Below are positions 1 to 9,739 of a stretch of DNA of 64,000 nt, piece after piece. This DNA is from Pseudobythopirellula maris (GTDB taxonomy: Bacteria > Planctomycetota > Planctomycetia > Pirellulales > Lacipirellulaceae). The notes under the pieces were generated by a model, which saw nothing but the letters and a program-made list of their open reading frames with translations, did no database searches and had not been told where the DNA came from. The position numbers were made by a program, and so were the translations under genes. The DNA lies in NCBI RefSeq assembly GCF_007859945.1, contig NZ_SJPQ01000001.1, positions 186,001-250,000 on the forward strand. Direction: 5' to 3'. Each line of letters begins with the position of its first letter. Position 1 is the stretch's first letter.

Positions 1-1547
1 CGCACGTAGCGATGTTTGGCGCGCAGGTCGTCAACAAACGCTTTGGCGCGTTCTTCGGTCATGCCGCCGTGTTGGGCCACGACGTCGTGCAACGCGCGGT
101 CGACGTCGGCCGCCATCCGTTTGGCGTCGCCGCAGACGAAGAAGTAGCCGCCCTGCTTGAGCCAGGCGTAGAGCTCCTCGCCGTGCTCGCGCATGCGGTC
201 TTGCACGTAAACCTTCTCGGCCTGGTCGCGGCTGAAGGCCGTGTCGAGGCGGGCCAAGAGGCCGGCGTCGACGAGCCTTTCGAGTTCGTCGCGGTAGAGG
301 AAGTCGCTCGCGGCGTGCTGGTCGCCGAAGAAGAGCCAGTTCTTGCCCGGCGCGGCGGTCGCTTGGCGCTCCTCGAGGAAGGCCCGGAACGGCGCGATGC
401 CGGTGCCGGGACCGACCATGATCATCGGCGCCTTGGGGTCGGCGGGCGTGGTGAAGTCAGCGCTCTCGTGCAGGAACACCCGCACCGTCTCGCCCACGCC
501 GAGCCGGTCGGCGAACATGGTGGAGGCGACTCCCTTGCGGGCCCGGCCGCCGAGTTCGTAGCCGACCCGCCCCACGGTGAGGTGGACCTCGCCGGGGTGC
601 TTCTTGATCGAGCTCGCGATCGAGTAGAGCCGCGGCTGCATCGCGGCGAGCGTCTCGAGGAAGCCGTCGGCCGTTACTTTGGCGCCAGGGGCAAGGGCCA
701 ACACGTCGAGCACGTCGAGGTCGTCGATCGCGTCGTCGTCGATCAGCTCGCGGAGCTTGACCCGCTCGTCGGCGTTGGGCGAGAGCTTGATCAAGAGCTC
801 GACGAGCTCCTCTTCGACGTCGCACAGGTTGAAATCGGTGACCAGCGCCTCGCGGAGCTTCTTCTCGCCGTTGTCGGTGGAAACGGCCGCGCCACCGTCG
901 AGGCTCGTTGCGCCGAGGACCATGTCGACCAACTCGGGGCAGTTTGTGGGGTAAACGCCCAAGGCGTCGCCGACACGGTAGTCGAGACCGCTCCCCTCCA
1001 GGTCGATCTCGACATGGGCGGTGTGCTTGCTCGACCCCTCGCCGTTGAGGTTGTACGACGCCTTGAGCTTGGCGGGGTAGGGATTCGAGCGGGTGAAACC
1101 GGCCGCGGTTGCCGGCTTAGCCGTTGCTGTGGCCCCGTTGGATGACGGAGCCCCGCCCCCTTCTTTCACCAGCTTCTTGAGCATCTTGCTCGTCTCTTTG
1201 CCGCCGGGTGAGCAGAGCGTCAGGCTTTTCTCTTCGCCGCGGGCGATCGCCTCGCTGTACGTTTGGCAAAGGTAGCCGCAGGCACCGCAGTCGAGCTGGG
1301 CCATGGCGGCCATCATCTTGCGTTCGATCGGCTTCTCGGCGGCCAGTTCGAGTCGCTCGTCCATCGCCAGGCCCGGGTCGTGCCAGGGGAAGTCTTCCTC
1401 CTCTTCCTCAGCGGGAGCCTCGAGCAGCGCAGTCGCCGCGTCGGCGCCATTGCTCTCGACGCCAATCCAGCCGGCCAAAAAGCCGTTGAGCCACGCACGC
1501 TGCTCGTCGTTGAACGGCGCCGTCTCGGGGATGATGGATACGCTCAT
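1..1547 (-). CDS. FeS/FAD/NAD(P)H reductase, sulfite reductase flavoprotein-like (3' end cut by window)
   Basis: Probably the reductase that passes NAD(P)H electrons to the nitrite reductase encoded just upstream. Reading from an ATG at 1547, about 515 residues are present and only the last few are missing. Residues 85-120 hold a four-cysteine cluster motif (Cys87, 90, 94, 112; DCGACGYLC) of the PF04060 type. The rest is a CysJ-like FAD and NAD(P)H module with the FAD motif RLYSIAS and the nucleotide motif VGPGTGIAPFRAF. There is no flavodoxin (FMN) domain; the FeS domain seems to replace it. It is the last gene seen in the nitrate operon, 181 bases after nirA, separated by a long palindrome. 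The family is clear; the electron partner is inferred from position. Confidence 0.85.
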   Translation of the reverse strand, partial: MSVSIIPETAPFNDEQRAWLNGFLAGWIGVESNGADAATALLEAPAEEEEEDFPWHDPGLAMDERLELAAEKPIERKMMAAMAQLDCGACGYLCQTYSEAIARGEEKSLTLCSPGGKETSKMLKKLVKEGGGAPSSNGATATAKPATAAGFTRSNPYPAKLKASYNLNGEGSSKHTAHVEIDLEGSGLDYRVGDALGVYPTNCPELVDMVLGATSLDGGAAVSTDNGEKKLREALVTDFNLCDVEEELVELLIKLSPNADERVKLRELIDDDAIDDLDVLDVLALAPGAKVTADGFLETLAAMQPRLYSIASSIKKHPGEVHLTVGRVGYELGGRARKGVASTMFADRLGVGETVRVFLHESADFTTPADPKAPMIMVGPGTGIAPFRAFLEERQATAAPGKNWLFFGDQHAASDFLYRDELERLVDAGLLARLDTAFSRDQAEKVYVQDRMREHGEELYAWLKQGGYFFVCGDAKRMAADVDRALHDVVAQHGGMTEERAKAFVDDLRAKHRYV

Positions 1548-1573
1548 GGTGCTGCTAAATAGGGTTCATTTAT

Positions 1574-1725
1574 CGAACCACAAAGGAACGACGGAACAGA
1601 GTAAGGAAAGGAACCACGACGACACGACGAGCACGACGCAAGAAATTTCTGCAAAGCAAATTCGTCGTGCTCGTTGTGTCGCTGTGGTCCAACTCTTCGT
1701 CGTTCCTTGGTTCCTTCGTGGTTCG
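1574..1725. repeat. long imperfect palindrome between nirA and the reductase gene
   Basis: The outer arms read CGAACCACAAAGGAACGAC and, on the other side, the complement of GTTCCTTCGTGGTTCG. An inner stem (GACACGACGAGCACGACG against CGTCGTGCTCGTTGTGTC) is nearly perfect. The whole 152 bases can fold into one hairpin. It fills the gap between two genes of one operon. A related element lies at 39673-39820. Confidence 0.8.
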
Positions 1726-1728
1726 CAA

Positions 1729-3555
1729 TCAAGCCACGGAGACCGCGGCGAACAGCTCTTTCAGTTGGTCGATCTCGTGCCGCGAGGTGAACTCGGCGAA
1801 GCCCTCTTCGGGCGAGGCGCGGTGGTCGAGGTAGGCCTGCAGCATGCCAGCCACGACGGCGGGGCAGTCGTCTGCCTTGAGCTTGGGGAACAGCTCGCGG
1901 GCGATCGCCCGGCGGACGCCGTAGCCGCCGCCCACGAGCAGGTCGTAGCCCTCGACCATGTCTTCGCCCTCTTCAACCTTGGCGCCAATGAGGCCGATGT
2001 CGCCGATGTAGTGCTGTGCACAGGAGTGGTGGCAGCCGGTGACGTGGATATTGACCGGGTGGTCGAGCTCGATACGCTCCTCGACGTAATCGGAGATCAG
2101 CATCGCGTGCTGCTTGGTGTGCGAGGCGGCGTACTTGCAGCCGGCCGCTCCGGTGCAGGCCACCAAGCCGGCCCGCACGCTGCTCGCCCGCCAGTCGAGC
2201 CCGAGGCCCTCGACCAGCAGCTTGGCCTCTTCGAGCCGCTCGTCGGGCAGGTTGGCGATCACCAGGTTCTGCCACACGGTCAGCCGGATCTCGCCGTCGC
2301 CCAGGCGGCTGGCGATGTCGGCCAAGCCACGCATCTGGTCGCTCGACATCCGGCCGACCGGGAAGACGACGCCCAGGTAGTTGAGCCCCGGTTGTGCCTG
2401 CGGGTGGGGGCCGATGTGCGCCGTGCGGTCGTCGCTCACACGCGGCTTGAGGCGGCCGTCCGGCACGCGCCGCAGCTCGCGGCCCATCTCCTTCTCGACC
2501 TCGGCGATGTATTTGTCGAAGCCCCAGTCGTCCAGGACGTACTTGAGGCGCGCCTTGTTGCGGTCGGTGCGGTCGCCGTTCTTGATGAACACCCGCACGA
2601 TGGCGGCGGCGACCGGCACGCACTCCTCGGGTTTGAGCACCACGCCGGTCGGCCGGGCGAAGTCCCTGTGGCCGGTGATGCCGCCTAGGGTGAGCTGGAA
2701 CGCGACGCCCGACAGGTCGTCGCCCTCCCCCGCTTCAACCTCCACGGCGGTAAAGCCGATGTCGTTCGTGTCTTCGAGCGAAGCGATGCGGCCGCCCCCT
2801 TCGAACGCGATGTTGAACTTGCGCGGCAGGCCGTACATCTCGCGGTTGGCGAGGATGTAGTGGTGCATCTCGCGCGCCAGCGGCAAGGTCTCGACGAGCT
2901 CGGTGGGGTCGAGTCCGCTGAGCGGGCTGGCGGTGACGTTGCGGATGTTGTCCGAGCCGGCGCCTAGGTTCAGCACGCCGAGGTCCCTCAGGCCCATCAG
3001 CACGTTTACGGGGTGTTTAGCGGGGATCTCGCGGTACTGCAGGTTCGCGCGGGTGGTGATGTCGGTGTAGCCGCCGGCGCAGCGGTCGGCGAGGTCGGCC
3101 AAGCCCTTGAGCTGCCACGAGTTGATGGCGCCCCCCGGGAACCGCAAGCGGCACATGTAGGAGTCCTGCGCCGGGGCGACGTAGAACATGCCGTAGTATT
3201 TGGTCAGGAAGACGTCGGTCTTCTTGGGGAACTCGCCCGCGGCGGCGCGGTCGCGCATCTCGTCCCACATCGTGAGCGGGTCTTTGTCGCGTTTGGCTTT
3301 CTCCTCCGCGACGAGCTTGCCACCGGCGGCGGTCTGGCGGTCTTGAGCCTCACGGTGGATCGCCTCAGGCCCCGTGGGGGCGCCGCCGGCCGGCGCGGCG
3401 CCGCCGAGGGTGACCGTCTGCCCCGCTGGCCCGCCGGAGCCGCTCACCACGGGCAGCCCCTGCACTTTGCGCGAGACATCGGCCCCGAGGGCGAAGCCTT
3501 GCAGGTAGCTTTGCTGCTCCGGTGAGAAGCCGTTTGATTCGTTGCTGTCGCTCAT
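1729..3555 (-). CDS. nirA: ferredoxin-type nitrite reductase, NirA family
   Basis: Reduces nitrite to ammonium in the cytoplasm, the second step of nitrate assimilation. The protein has 608 residues: a Gly/Ala/Pro-rich N-terminal stretch of about 100 residues, then two nitrite/sulfite reductase half-domains. The siroheme/4Fe-4S ligands are visible as CTGAAGC (Cys467 and 473) and GCHHSC (Cys508 and 512). The open frame continues far upstream, but the ATG at 3555 overlaps the nasA stop codon by 4 bases (ATGA), and everything upstream is a shadow of nasA, so that start is chosen. The C-terminal motif differs from the plant and cyanobacterial form, yet the C-x5-C and C-x3-C spacing is intact. The electron donor is likely the reductase encoded downstream. 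Confidence 0.92.
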   Translation of the reverse strand: MSDSNESNGFSPEQQSYLQGFALGADVSRKVQGLPVVSGSGGPAGQTVTLGGAAPAGGAPTGPEAIHREAQDRQTAAGGKLVAEEKAKRDKDPLTMWDEMRDRAAAGEFPKKTDVFLTKYYGMFYVAPAQDSYMCRLRFPGGAINSWQLKGLADLADRCAGGYTDITTRANLQYREIPAKHPVNVLMGLRDLGVLNLGAGSDNIRNVTASPLSGLDPTELVETLPLAREMHHYILANREMYGLPRKFNIAFEGGGRIASLEDTNDIGFTAVEVEAGEGDDLSGVAFQLTLGGITGHRDFARPTGVVLKPEECVPVAAAIVRVFIKNGDRTDRNKARLKYVLDDWGFDKYIAEVEKEMGRELRRVPDGRLKPRVSDDRTAHIGPHPQAQPGLNYLGVVFPVGRMSSDQMRGLADIASRLGDGEIRLTVWQNLVIANLPDERLEEAKLLVEGLGLDWRASSVRAGLVACTGAAGCKYAASHTKQHAMLISDYVEERIELDHPVNIHVTGCHHSCAQHYIGDIGLIGAKVEEGEDMVEGYDLLVGGGYGVRRAIARELFPKLKADDCPAVVAGMLQAYLDHRASPEEGFAEFTSRHEIDQLKELFAAVSVA

Positions 3556-5792
3556 TTCGCCGCCTTCTCGATGCTGACCGCGCAGTCTTTGTAAGAGGGT
3601 TGGTGCGAGTAGGGGTCGAAGTGCGCCAGGGTCAGCTGGTTGGTCACGTCGTAGTGCATGGGGATGAACAGCTGGCCGGGCATCATGGTGGGCGAGACCG
3701 TCACGCCGACCTCGATCCGCCCCCGCCGCGACGTGAGCGCCACGCGGTCTCCGGTCCGGAAGCCCTCTCGCCTGGCGTCTTGGGCGCCGATCTCGACGTA
3801 CGGCTTCTGCGGGTAGAGCTTGCGCAGCACGGCCGACTTGCTGGTGCGCGTTTGGGTGTGCCACTGCGAGGCGGCGCCGCGGCCGGTGAGCAAGAGGTAA
3901 GGAAACTCCTTGTCCGGCGGCTCGGGCATCGGCCGCGGCTCCTCCCACAGGAAGCGGGCCCGGCCGTCTTGGTGACAGAACCGCCCGTCGGCGAACAGCC
4001 GGCGTTGCTGATCGACATCCACGGCCTTCTCGGTGCAGGGCCACTGGGCGCCGCCCGCGCGGTCGAGGTCGGCGTAGTCTTCTACGCCCGTGATGTCGCT
4101 TGGCAGACCGGCCGAGAGTCGCTGGATGATCTTGAAAGCGGCTTCGGGCGTGGTCCACTCCTTGAACATCTCGCCGCAGCCCCACGCCTCGGCGATGAGC
4201 CGCAGGATCGAGAAGTCGCTGAGCGCCTCGCCCGGCGCCTTGCGGACCTTCTTGACCACGCCGAACCGGCGCTCGCTGTTGATGAAGGTCCCCTCCTTCT
4301 CGCCCCAGCCGGCGGCGGGCAGCACGAGGTCGGCCAACTGGGCAGTCTCGGTCGTGTGGTACATGTCTTGGACCACTAAGAAGTCGAGCTTTCCCAACAG
4401 CTCCCGGGCGTCGCTTTGGTGGATCCAGGAGTGGGCCGTGTTGGTGCAGAGGATCCACAGGCCGCGGATCTTGCCCTCGCGGATCCCCTCCATGATCTGG
4501 TGGTAGGGCCAGCTGTCCTCGGTGGGGATTTTCTCGACCGGGATGCCGAGCACGCCGGCCACGTGCTGGCGGTCGCCCTCGTTCGTGAAGTAACGGCCAC
4601 CGAGCAACCCGGTGGTGTTGCTCCACAGCCGCGAGCCCATCGCGTTGCACTGGCCGGTGATGCTGTTGGCGCCCGTGCCGGGGCGGCCGATGTTGCCGGT
4701 CATCAGCGCCAGGTTGATCAGCGCCTGGGCGATGCGGGTCCCCTCGTAGTTCTGGTTGACGCCCATCGTCCACCAGAACGACACCCGTTGCCCCTCGTGG
4801 ATCGTGCGAGAGAGGGCTTCGATCGTCTCGACCGCGATGCCGCTCGCCTGGGCGGCGCGCTCGGGCGTGAACGCCTGGACGAACTCGGCGAAGCCGTCGT
4901 AGTCAGCCGTATGGGCGTCGACGTAGCCGCGGTCGACCCAGCCCTCGCGGATCAGGACGTGGGCCACCGAGTAGAAGAACGCCAGGTCGCTCTTGGGTTT
5001 GATCGCCAAGTGCTCGGTCGCCGAGACGGCGGTCTCGGTCCGACGCGGATCGACGACGATGATCTTCGGGGCGTGTGGGTTGCGGCAGACACGCTCCCAC
5101 ATGATCGGGTGGGCGACGCAGAGGTTCGAGCCCACCAGCACCATCACGTCGGACTCCTCGAAGTCCTGGTAGGTGTACGGCGGGGCGTCGTAGCCGAACG
5201 ACTGCTTGTAGGCCGTAGCGGCGGTAGCCATGCACTGGCGCGTGTTGCCGTCGCCGTGCAGCATGCCCATGCCGAACTTGGCGAGGCTGCCGAGCAGGGC
5301 CATCTCCTCGGTGACCAATTGCCCGGTGCTGAGAAAGGCGACCGATCCCGGCCCGCTCTCGGACTGGATCCGCTTGAAGTTGTCACAGAATTCGTTGAGC
5401 GCGACGTCCCAGGCGGCCGGCTCGAGTTCGCCGGTGGGGCCTCGCAACAGCGGCGTGGTCGCGCGGTCCGGCGCGTCGAGCACGGAGAGCGCCTCCCAGC
5501 CCTTGGGGCAGGCCATGCCGAGGTTCACCGGGTACTCGGTCGTGGGTGACAGGTTGACCGCCTCGCCCTCCTTCAGGTGGATCTTCAGCCCGCAGCCCGT
5601 CGAGCAGTAGCCGCAGACCATCGTCGTGGTGGCGTCGGGCTTGATCTTGGCCGGCACCTGACCGAGGCCGAACTCGCCCGGCGTGCGTAACAGGTCTCGC
5701 GTCAGCGAGCCGCCGATCGGGTTGTGCACGATGCAGCGCAGCTTCTCGGCGACGCCGGTCGGTTCGGTCTGCTGGGTAGGCGCGGTGCTCAT
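3552..5792 (-). CDS. nasA: assimilatory nitrate reductase, catalytic molybdopterin subunit
   Basis: Reduces nitrate to nitrite at a bis-MGD molybdenum centre. The 746 residues begin with no twin-arginine signal, so the enzyme should be cytoplasmic. A 4Fe-4S site is formed by Cys60, 63, 67 and 95 ([10 protein letters not shown], then GMACPKG). The Mo-binding region includes NTRQCMATA, and the C-terminal cofactor-binding domain follows ([15 protein letters not shown]). It overlaps the genes on both sides by 4 bases (ATGA), so it is probably translated with the FeS/membrane-anchor gene upstream and nirA downstream. No diaphorase-type partner (NasC/NasB) is present in the window, which makes the upstream membrane FeS protein the best candidate for electron supply. 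Confidence 0.94.
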   Translation of the reverse strand: MSTAPTQQTEPTGVAEKLRCIVHNPIGGSLTRDLLRTPGEFGLGQVPAKIKPDATTTMVCGYCSTGCGLKIHLKEGEAVNLSPTTEYPVNLGMACPKGWEALSVLDAPDRATTPLLRGPTGELEPAAWDVALNEFCDNFKRIQSESGPGSVAFLSTGQLVTEEMALLGSLAKFGMGMLHGDGNTRQCMATAATAYKQSFGYDAPPYTYQDFEESDVMVLVGSNLCVAHPIMWERVCRNPHAPKIIVVDPRRTETAVSATEHLAIKPKSDLAFFYSVAHVLIREGWVDRGYVDAHTADYDGFAEFVQAFTPERAAQASGIAVETIEALSRTIHEGQRVSFWWTMGVNQNYEGTRIAQALINLALMTGNIGRPGTGANSITGQCNAMGSRLWSNTTGLLGGRYFTNEGDRQHVAGVLGIPVEKIPTEDSWPYHQIMEGIREGKIRGLWILCTNTAHSWIHQSDARELLGKLDFLVVQDMYHTTETAQLADLVLPAAGWGEKEGTFINSERRFGVVKKVRKAPGEALSDFSILRLIAEAWGCGEMFKEWTTPEAAFKIIQRLSAGLPSDITGVEDYADLDRAGGAQWPCTEKAVDVDQQRRLFADGRFCHQDGRARFLWEEPRPMPEPPDKEFPYLLLTGRGAASQWHTQTRTSKSAVLRKLYPQKPYVEIGAQDARREGFRTGDRVALTSRRGRIEVGVTVSPTMMPGQLFIPMHYDVTNQLTLAHFDPYSHQPSYKDCAVSIEKAAK

Positions 5793-7543
5793 GACTTGAT
5801 CCCGCCGGGCATCCTGAGGGGAACGACCGCGGAGAAGTACAGGTAACGCTCGGCGATCTCACCGGCGAAGACCGCCGCCAACGCCATGCAGGCCAAGGTC
5901 GCCCCGGGCACGCCGCCGATCGTGGCGGCGCCCAGAGTGAGCACCAAGCCGCCCAGGGCGGAGCAGGCGAACCGCAGGGCGGTTTGCACGCGCATCGGCC
6001 CGACCATCAGGCCGGCCGACATCGCCAGCGGGTGATCGGGCTTCACCAGCCAAAGCATGAGCCAGGCGTCTTGCAACAGCTTGATCACCGAAGCGGTCGC
6101 CACGAGCAGAGCGAGCATGGGGCCAACCACACCGACCGCCTGGTCACGGACGGCCTGGGTGACGCACCAGGTGGCGAGCGTGGCGCTGCCGCCGAGCGTG
6201 AGCGGCGTGAGACCGAACTTGAGGAAGGTCATGGCGTGGCTCCAAAGGACGCGACGGGTAAAGATGTAGATCATGGCCGAGCAGAACACGCCCGCGGCGC
6301 CGACGGCGATGGCGGAGAGCTCCGTGGGCGCCCGCAGCCAGCTGACCGGAACGGGGACCCAGGCCAGCACCGGCTCGGTCCACGCGCTCGGCACGAGCGG
6401 CAGCGCGGCGAGCAGCGTGGCGGCGATCGCCGCCGGGGCGAAGCCGCCGAACACGAGCGCCTCGCGGCTGAGCCACGAGTGGCGCCAGCCGAGGATCGCC
6501 CGGAAGGCGTACAGCGGCCGGCCCAGGTGCAGCGGCGCCAACCCGAGACCCGCCAGGCCCATGCCGGTGGCCAGGGCGAACGAGGCGGTCTCGAACCACG
6601 GCGAAGAATCAGCGGCGAGCCAACGCGCGAGCGCGGTGAGCGCCACCCCGCCGACCGACGCTTGTGTTAGAACGAGCATCACCAACAGCGGCCAGTGGGC
6701 GTGCTGCGGCTCAACGACGCCGCGGTCGGCGCCGATCGCCGTGGCCGACATCGGCCTCTTGCTTCGATAGACGGTCGTCGGCTTCGTGAAGTCCGAAGGC
6801 GGCGTGCCGGGGAGCCACTCCCCCTCGAGCCCCACCCGCTTCGATTCCTCGACGCTCACCACCGAGATGCGGATCGCCTGGTTCGGGCAAGCCTGCACAC
6901 AGGCCGGCGCCTCGCCCTCTGCGAGCCGGTCGTGGCACATGTCGCACTTGCGGACGATGCCCTTCGACTCGCTGTACTGCGGCACCTCGTAAGGGCACGC
7001 CATCGTGCAGTACTGGCAGCCGAAGCATTGGTCGTCGAGGTGGCGCACCACGCCGGTGACCGGGTCTTTTTCGTAGGCGTTCGTCGGGCAGCCGGCCAGA
7101 CAACCCGGGTCGACGCAGTGGTGACACGCCGTCGTGATGTGCTGGATGATCGGCAGCGCGCCCGTCGCTGCTGCGGCGCCCGATTGCGAGCCAAAGTCGT
7201 TAAGCTGCCCGACCCAACGCCAGGTCTCGCCCTCCTCCAGCCCGTTGAGGTGGTGGCACGCGCTCACACACGCCTTGCAGCCGCTGCACGCGTCGAGGTC
7301 GACGTCGAACGCGTATTGCTCGCCCTCTCCGGGGGCCGTGAGCGGGATCAGGTCGCGGTAGTACTTTGACTGGGCCGGGGCGACGCCCGCCTCGTGCGCG
7401 TCGGCGAACCGCTCCACGGGTGTCATCCGCTGCTGCTCATCGAGCAGCGACCGCACCGTTGGCGCGCCATTGACCACAACGCCGCTGTGGCCGTTGCCGG
7501 CGTGCGGAGGTGGCGGATCGGCGGTGAGCGTTTCGGGGGGCAT
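5789..7543 (-). CDS. fused four-cluster ferredoxin and DmsC-like membrane anchor
   Basis: Probably carries electrons from membrane quinol to the nitrate reductase. The 584-residue protein is a DmsB-DmsC fusion. Residues 80-225 hold four 4Fe-4S motifs (Cys86, 89, 92, 96; 140, 143, 148, 152; 173, 176, 179, 183; 200, 203, 215, 219). From about residue 284 to the end there are eight hydrophobic segments typical of DmsC-family anchors. No signal peptide or twin-arginine motif is seen, so the FeS part should face the cytoplasm like nasA. The start at 7543 follows the GAF gene by 20 bases; a frame extends further upstream but only as a shadow of that gene. The stop overlaps the nasA start by 4 bases. 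Domain calls are firm; the link to nitrate reductase is inferred from coupling. Confidence 0.88.
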   Translation of the reverse strand: MPPETLTADPPPPHAGNGHSGVVVNGAPTVRSLLDEQQRMTPVERFADAHEAGVAPAQSKYYRDLIPLTAPGEGEQYAFDVDLDACSGCKACVSACHHLNGLEEGETWRWVGQLNDFGSQSGAAAATGALPIIQHITTACHHCVDPGCLAGCPTNAYEKDPVTGVVRHLDDQCFGCQYCTMACPYEVPQYSESKGIVRKCDMCHDRLAEGEAPACVQACPNQAIRISVVSVEESKRVGLEGEWLPGTPPSDFTKPTTVYRSKRPMSATAIGADRGVVEPQHAHWPLLVMLVLTQASVGGVALTALARWLAADSSPWFETASFALATGMGLAGLGLAPLHLGRPLYAFRAILGWRHSWLSREALVFGGFAPAAIAATLLAALPLVPSAWTEPVLAWVPVPVSWLRAPTELSAIAVGAAGVFCSAMIYIFTRRVLWSHAMTFLKFGLTPLTLGGSATLATWCVTQAVRDQAVGVVGPMLALLVATASVIKLLQDAWLMLWLVKPDHPLAMSAGLMVGPMRVQTALRFACSALGGLVLTLGAATIGGVPGATLACMALAAVFAGEIAERYLYFSAVVPLRMPGGIKS

Positions 7544-7563
7544 GCCTAAGCGGTGTGCTTCCT

Positions 7564-8577
7564 TTAGCGGATCATCGTGACGATCGCGGCGATACGCTCG
7601 CCTTGGTAGAACGGCAAGGCGACGCCGGTGTTCAGCCCGTACTCGCCGAGCTGGTCGCCGCGTCCCGGCTCGAAATCGGGCAGCCGCGTCGATACGAGCG
7701 GCGCCCCGGTCTGGGCGGCTCGGCCTACGAGCCCCTGCCCCGGCGCTAGCCGCATCGTCGCGCTTGGGGGCCCCAGGTCGACGAACGGCCCATACACGCC
7801 GCTCGCCAATCGCCACACCGTGCCGGTGGGCGATGACCCTTCGGCTGGCGCCCAGATCTCGAAGCAATGGGCGATGGGCGTCTTGGCGGCCGAGAGCATC
7901 AGCACGACCGAGTCGATGTCGAGCGTTCCACGCATGATCGGCAGGCTCAAGGCCGAGGCGAGCCCCTCGGCCTTGGCGCCGGCGGCGCGCATAAATTCTT
8001 TCGACGCGCCAACGTTGCCGATCAACTGCGGGAAGCGAGCTTCCCGCGTCTTGCCAGGCAGCCCGGCGCCGCGCGGGAACTTGACGTACTGGCTCACTTT
8101 GCCGAAACGTTCGAGATTGGCGTGATAACCGTTTTCGAGGCTCAGCTCGTCGCGGTCGTTGCGACGCCACACCTCGAAAGCGCCCTGCGCATTCGAATTG
8201 TGGTCGCAGAGAAAAACGACCACGCCGTGCAGCCGCTCGCCGCTGAGGCACGGGATAGCGATGCCGCTGGTGAGACCCGCCTCGCGGGCAGTGTGGTCGC
8301 GTACAAAGCCGGCTTGGAACAGGTTGTCGAGCAGCACCGGTGAGCGATCGGCCCACGCCATGCCGGGCAGGCCTTCTCCGGGGGCGAAGGTGATCGTCGC
8401 GCTCTCGGCCTGCAACGCTTGGTGCGGCCCGTAAGAGCCGCTGGCCCATTCGAGCCGATCTCCGCTTTCGGTCGGTCGCCACACTTCGACCACCGGGGCC
8501 AGCTCACGCGCGGCACCGCCCAGCGTAGGTTGGGTGGCCGTCTCGTCCATGATCGTGATTCCGCCGTAAGTCGTCAT
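7564..8577 (-). CDS. protein of three tandem GAF-like repeats, possible nitrate or redox sensor
   Basis: A 337-residue soluble protein with no DNA-binding, kinase or membrane part. It consists of three similar units of about 104 residues starting near residues 30, 134 and 239. Each opens with a VEVW/FEVW/FEIW motif, has a central P-x-G-x-GLxG turn (APGEGLPG, PRGAGLPG, APGQGLVG) and closes with a hydrophobic strand. GAF domains bind small ligands or cofactors. Its place between the nitrate transporter genes and the reductase genes suggests it senses nitrate, nitrite or redox state, or acts on an enzyme directly; this is inference. An in-frame ATG at 8550, preceded by GGCGGA, is an alternative start. 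Confidence 0.8.
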   Translation of the reverse strand: MTTYGGITIMDETATQPTLGGAARELAPVVEVWRPTESGDRLEWASGSYGPHQALQAESATITFAPGEGLPGMAWADRSPVLLDNLFQAGFVRDHTAREAGLTSGIAIPCLSGERLHGVVVFLCDHNSNAQGAFEVWRRNDRDELSLENGYHANLERFGKVSQYVKFPRGAGLPGKTREARFPQLIGNVGASKEFMRAAGAKAEGLASALSLPIMRGTLDIDSVVLMLSAAKTPIAHCFEIWAPAEGSSPTGTVWRLASGVYGPFVDLGPPSATMRLAPGQGLVGRAAQTGAPLVSTRLPDFEPGRGDQLGEYGLNTGVALPFYQGERIAAIVTMIR

Positions 8578-8641
8578 ATCCCGTCTGCTGGGCCTGGGGG
8601 GGAGGATGCTTGCCTGGAAATCGGCGCCTGCGAGCGACGCC

Positions 8642-9565
8642 TCAAACGGCCGCCGCCAGCGGCGTCTCTTTGTTCTCGCGGGCGATCTCTCTCGCCGGCA
8701 GTTCGTGCGTGGTCGTGGTCATCGCCTGGAACACATGCATCGTGCCATCGTCGTTGCTCGAATCGTCGCCGCTGTGGTCTTGCTGCTCGAGGAACGACAC
8801 GAGACTGCCGCGCAGGTCGTAGTACATCGGGTGCTCGAGCACCTCGCTCCGCACGCGGGGACGCTCGAACGGCAGGTCGAGCAGCTGACCCACCTTGGCG
8901 GCCGGGCCGCTGGTCATCATGCAGACACGGTCCGACATGTAGATCGCCTCATCGACGTCGTGCGTGATGATCATGGTGGTGATCCGCTCGCGGTTGAGGA
9001 TGTCAATGATCACGTCTTGCAGGTCCATCCGCGTGAGCGAGTCGAGCCGGCCGAACGGCTCGTCGAGCAGCAGCATCCGCGGCTTCAGCGCGATCGCCCG
9101 GGCGATGCCGACGCGCTGCTGCATGCCGCCGGACATCTCACGCGGGTACTTGTTCATCGAGTCGGCGAGCCCCACGGCGGCCAGGTAGTGCTCGCAGATC
9201 TGACGACGTTCCGCCTTCGTGCCGTGCGGGTAGACCTGGTCGACGCCCAGCAGCACGTTCTCGAGCGACGTGAGCCACGGCAGGAGGCAGGGCGACTGGA
9301 ACACAACCGCTCGGTCAGGCCCGGGGCCCGAGATCTCGCGCCCCGCCACGGCGATGCTGCCGCCCGAGGTCTCATTGAGACCAGCGACCATCGTCAGCAC
9401 CGTGCTCTTGCCACACCCCGAGTGGCCGATGACGCTCACAACCTCGCCCTTACGCATGATCAGGTCGAAGCCATCGACCACCACCACGTCGTCGGCGTAC
9501 GGGTTGGGGTACGCCTTGGTGAGATTGAAGATCTCGACGTATCGGTTGTCGTTTGTGTTAGACAT
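8642..9565 (-). CDS. nrtD: nitrate ABC transporter ATP-binding protein (NrtD-like)
   Basis: One of two ATPases that would energise nitrate uptake. The 307 residues contain a full ABC domain: Walker [10 protein letters not shown], signature MSGGMQQR, Walker B LLLDEPFG and the switch histidine in ITHDVDEA. Sequence style matches the NrtD/SsuB/TauB group. A tail of about 50 residues beyond the ABC fold, rich in Asp, Ser, Thr and Gln, is of unknown role. It lies in the nrtA-B-C-D gene order and, unlike cyanobacterial NrtC, has no fused NrtA-like domain. A 174-base gap with an inverted repeat separates it from the preceding ATPase gene. Confidence 0.9.
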   Translation of the reverse strand: MSNTNDNRYVEIFNLTKAYPNPYADDVVVVDGFDLIMRKGEVVSVIGHSGCGKSTVLTMVAGLNETSGGSIAVAGREISGPGPDRAVVFQSPCLLPWLTSLENVLLGVDQVYPHGTKAERRQICEHYLAAVGLADSMNKYPREMSGGMQQRVGIARAIALKPRMLLLDEPFGRLDSLTRMDLQDVIIDILNRERITTMIITHDVDEAIYMSDRVCMMTSGPAAKVGQLLDLPFERPRVRSEVLEHPMYYDLRGSLVSFLEQQDHSGDDSSNDDGTMHVFQAMTTTTHELPAREIARENKETPLAAAV

Positions 9566-9574
9566 TCAGAAGCC

Positions 9575-9731
9575 GCCCACGAATAAAGACGAATAAGTAA
9601 CGAATCGAAGAACAGTTCAAGCATTCGGTGGCAGAAAAACCGGTCGTATTTGGAGTGTGTGTGGAGAGTGAGGGTTGAGTGTCCATAAAGCCTTGTGATT
9701 CATTTGCCGCAATTTGCGCGTTTTCGTGGGC
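9575..9731. repeat. imperfect inverted repeat between the two ATPase genes
   Basis: Perfect 9-base outer arms GCCCACGAA (9575-9583) and TTCGTGGGC (9723-9731) flank AT-rich sequence with further partial matches (GAATAAAGACGAATAAG against the far side). It fills nearly the whole gap between two co-directional operon genes. The inner pairing is weak. Confidence 0.5.
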
Positions 9732-9739
9732 TATTTTCT

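Noticed and set aside
12-1145. 377-residue plus-strand frame opposite the reductase gene
   Set aside because: It lies wholly antisense to a gene with clear FAD and FeS motifs and has the Val/Gly/Ala/Arg-rich look of a shadow frame in GC-rich DNA.
1544-1732. Small minus-strand frame between nirA and the reductase gene
   Set aside because: It consists of the long palindrome itself and overlaps the reductase start; no coding signal.
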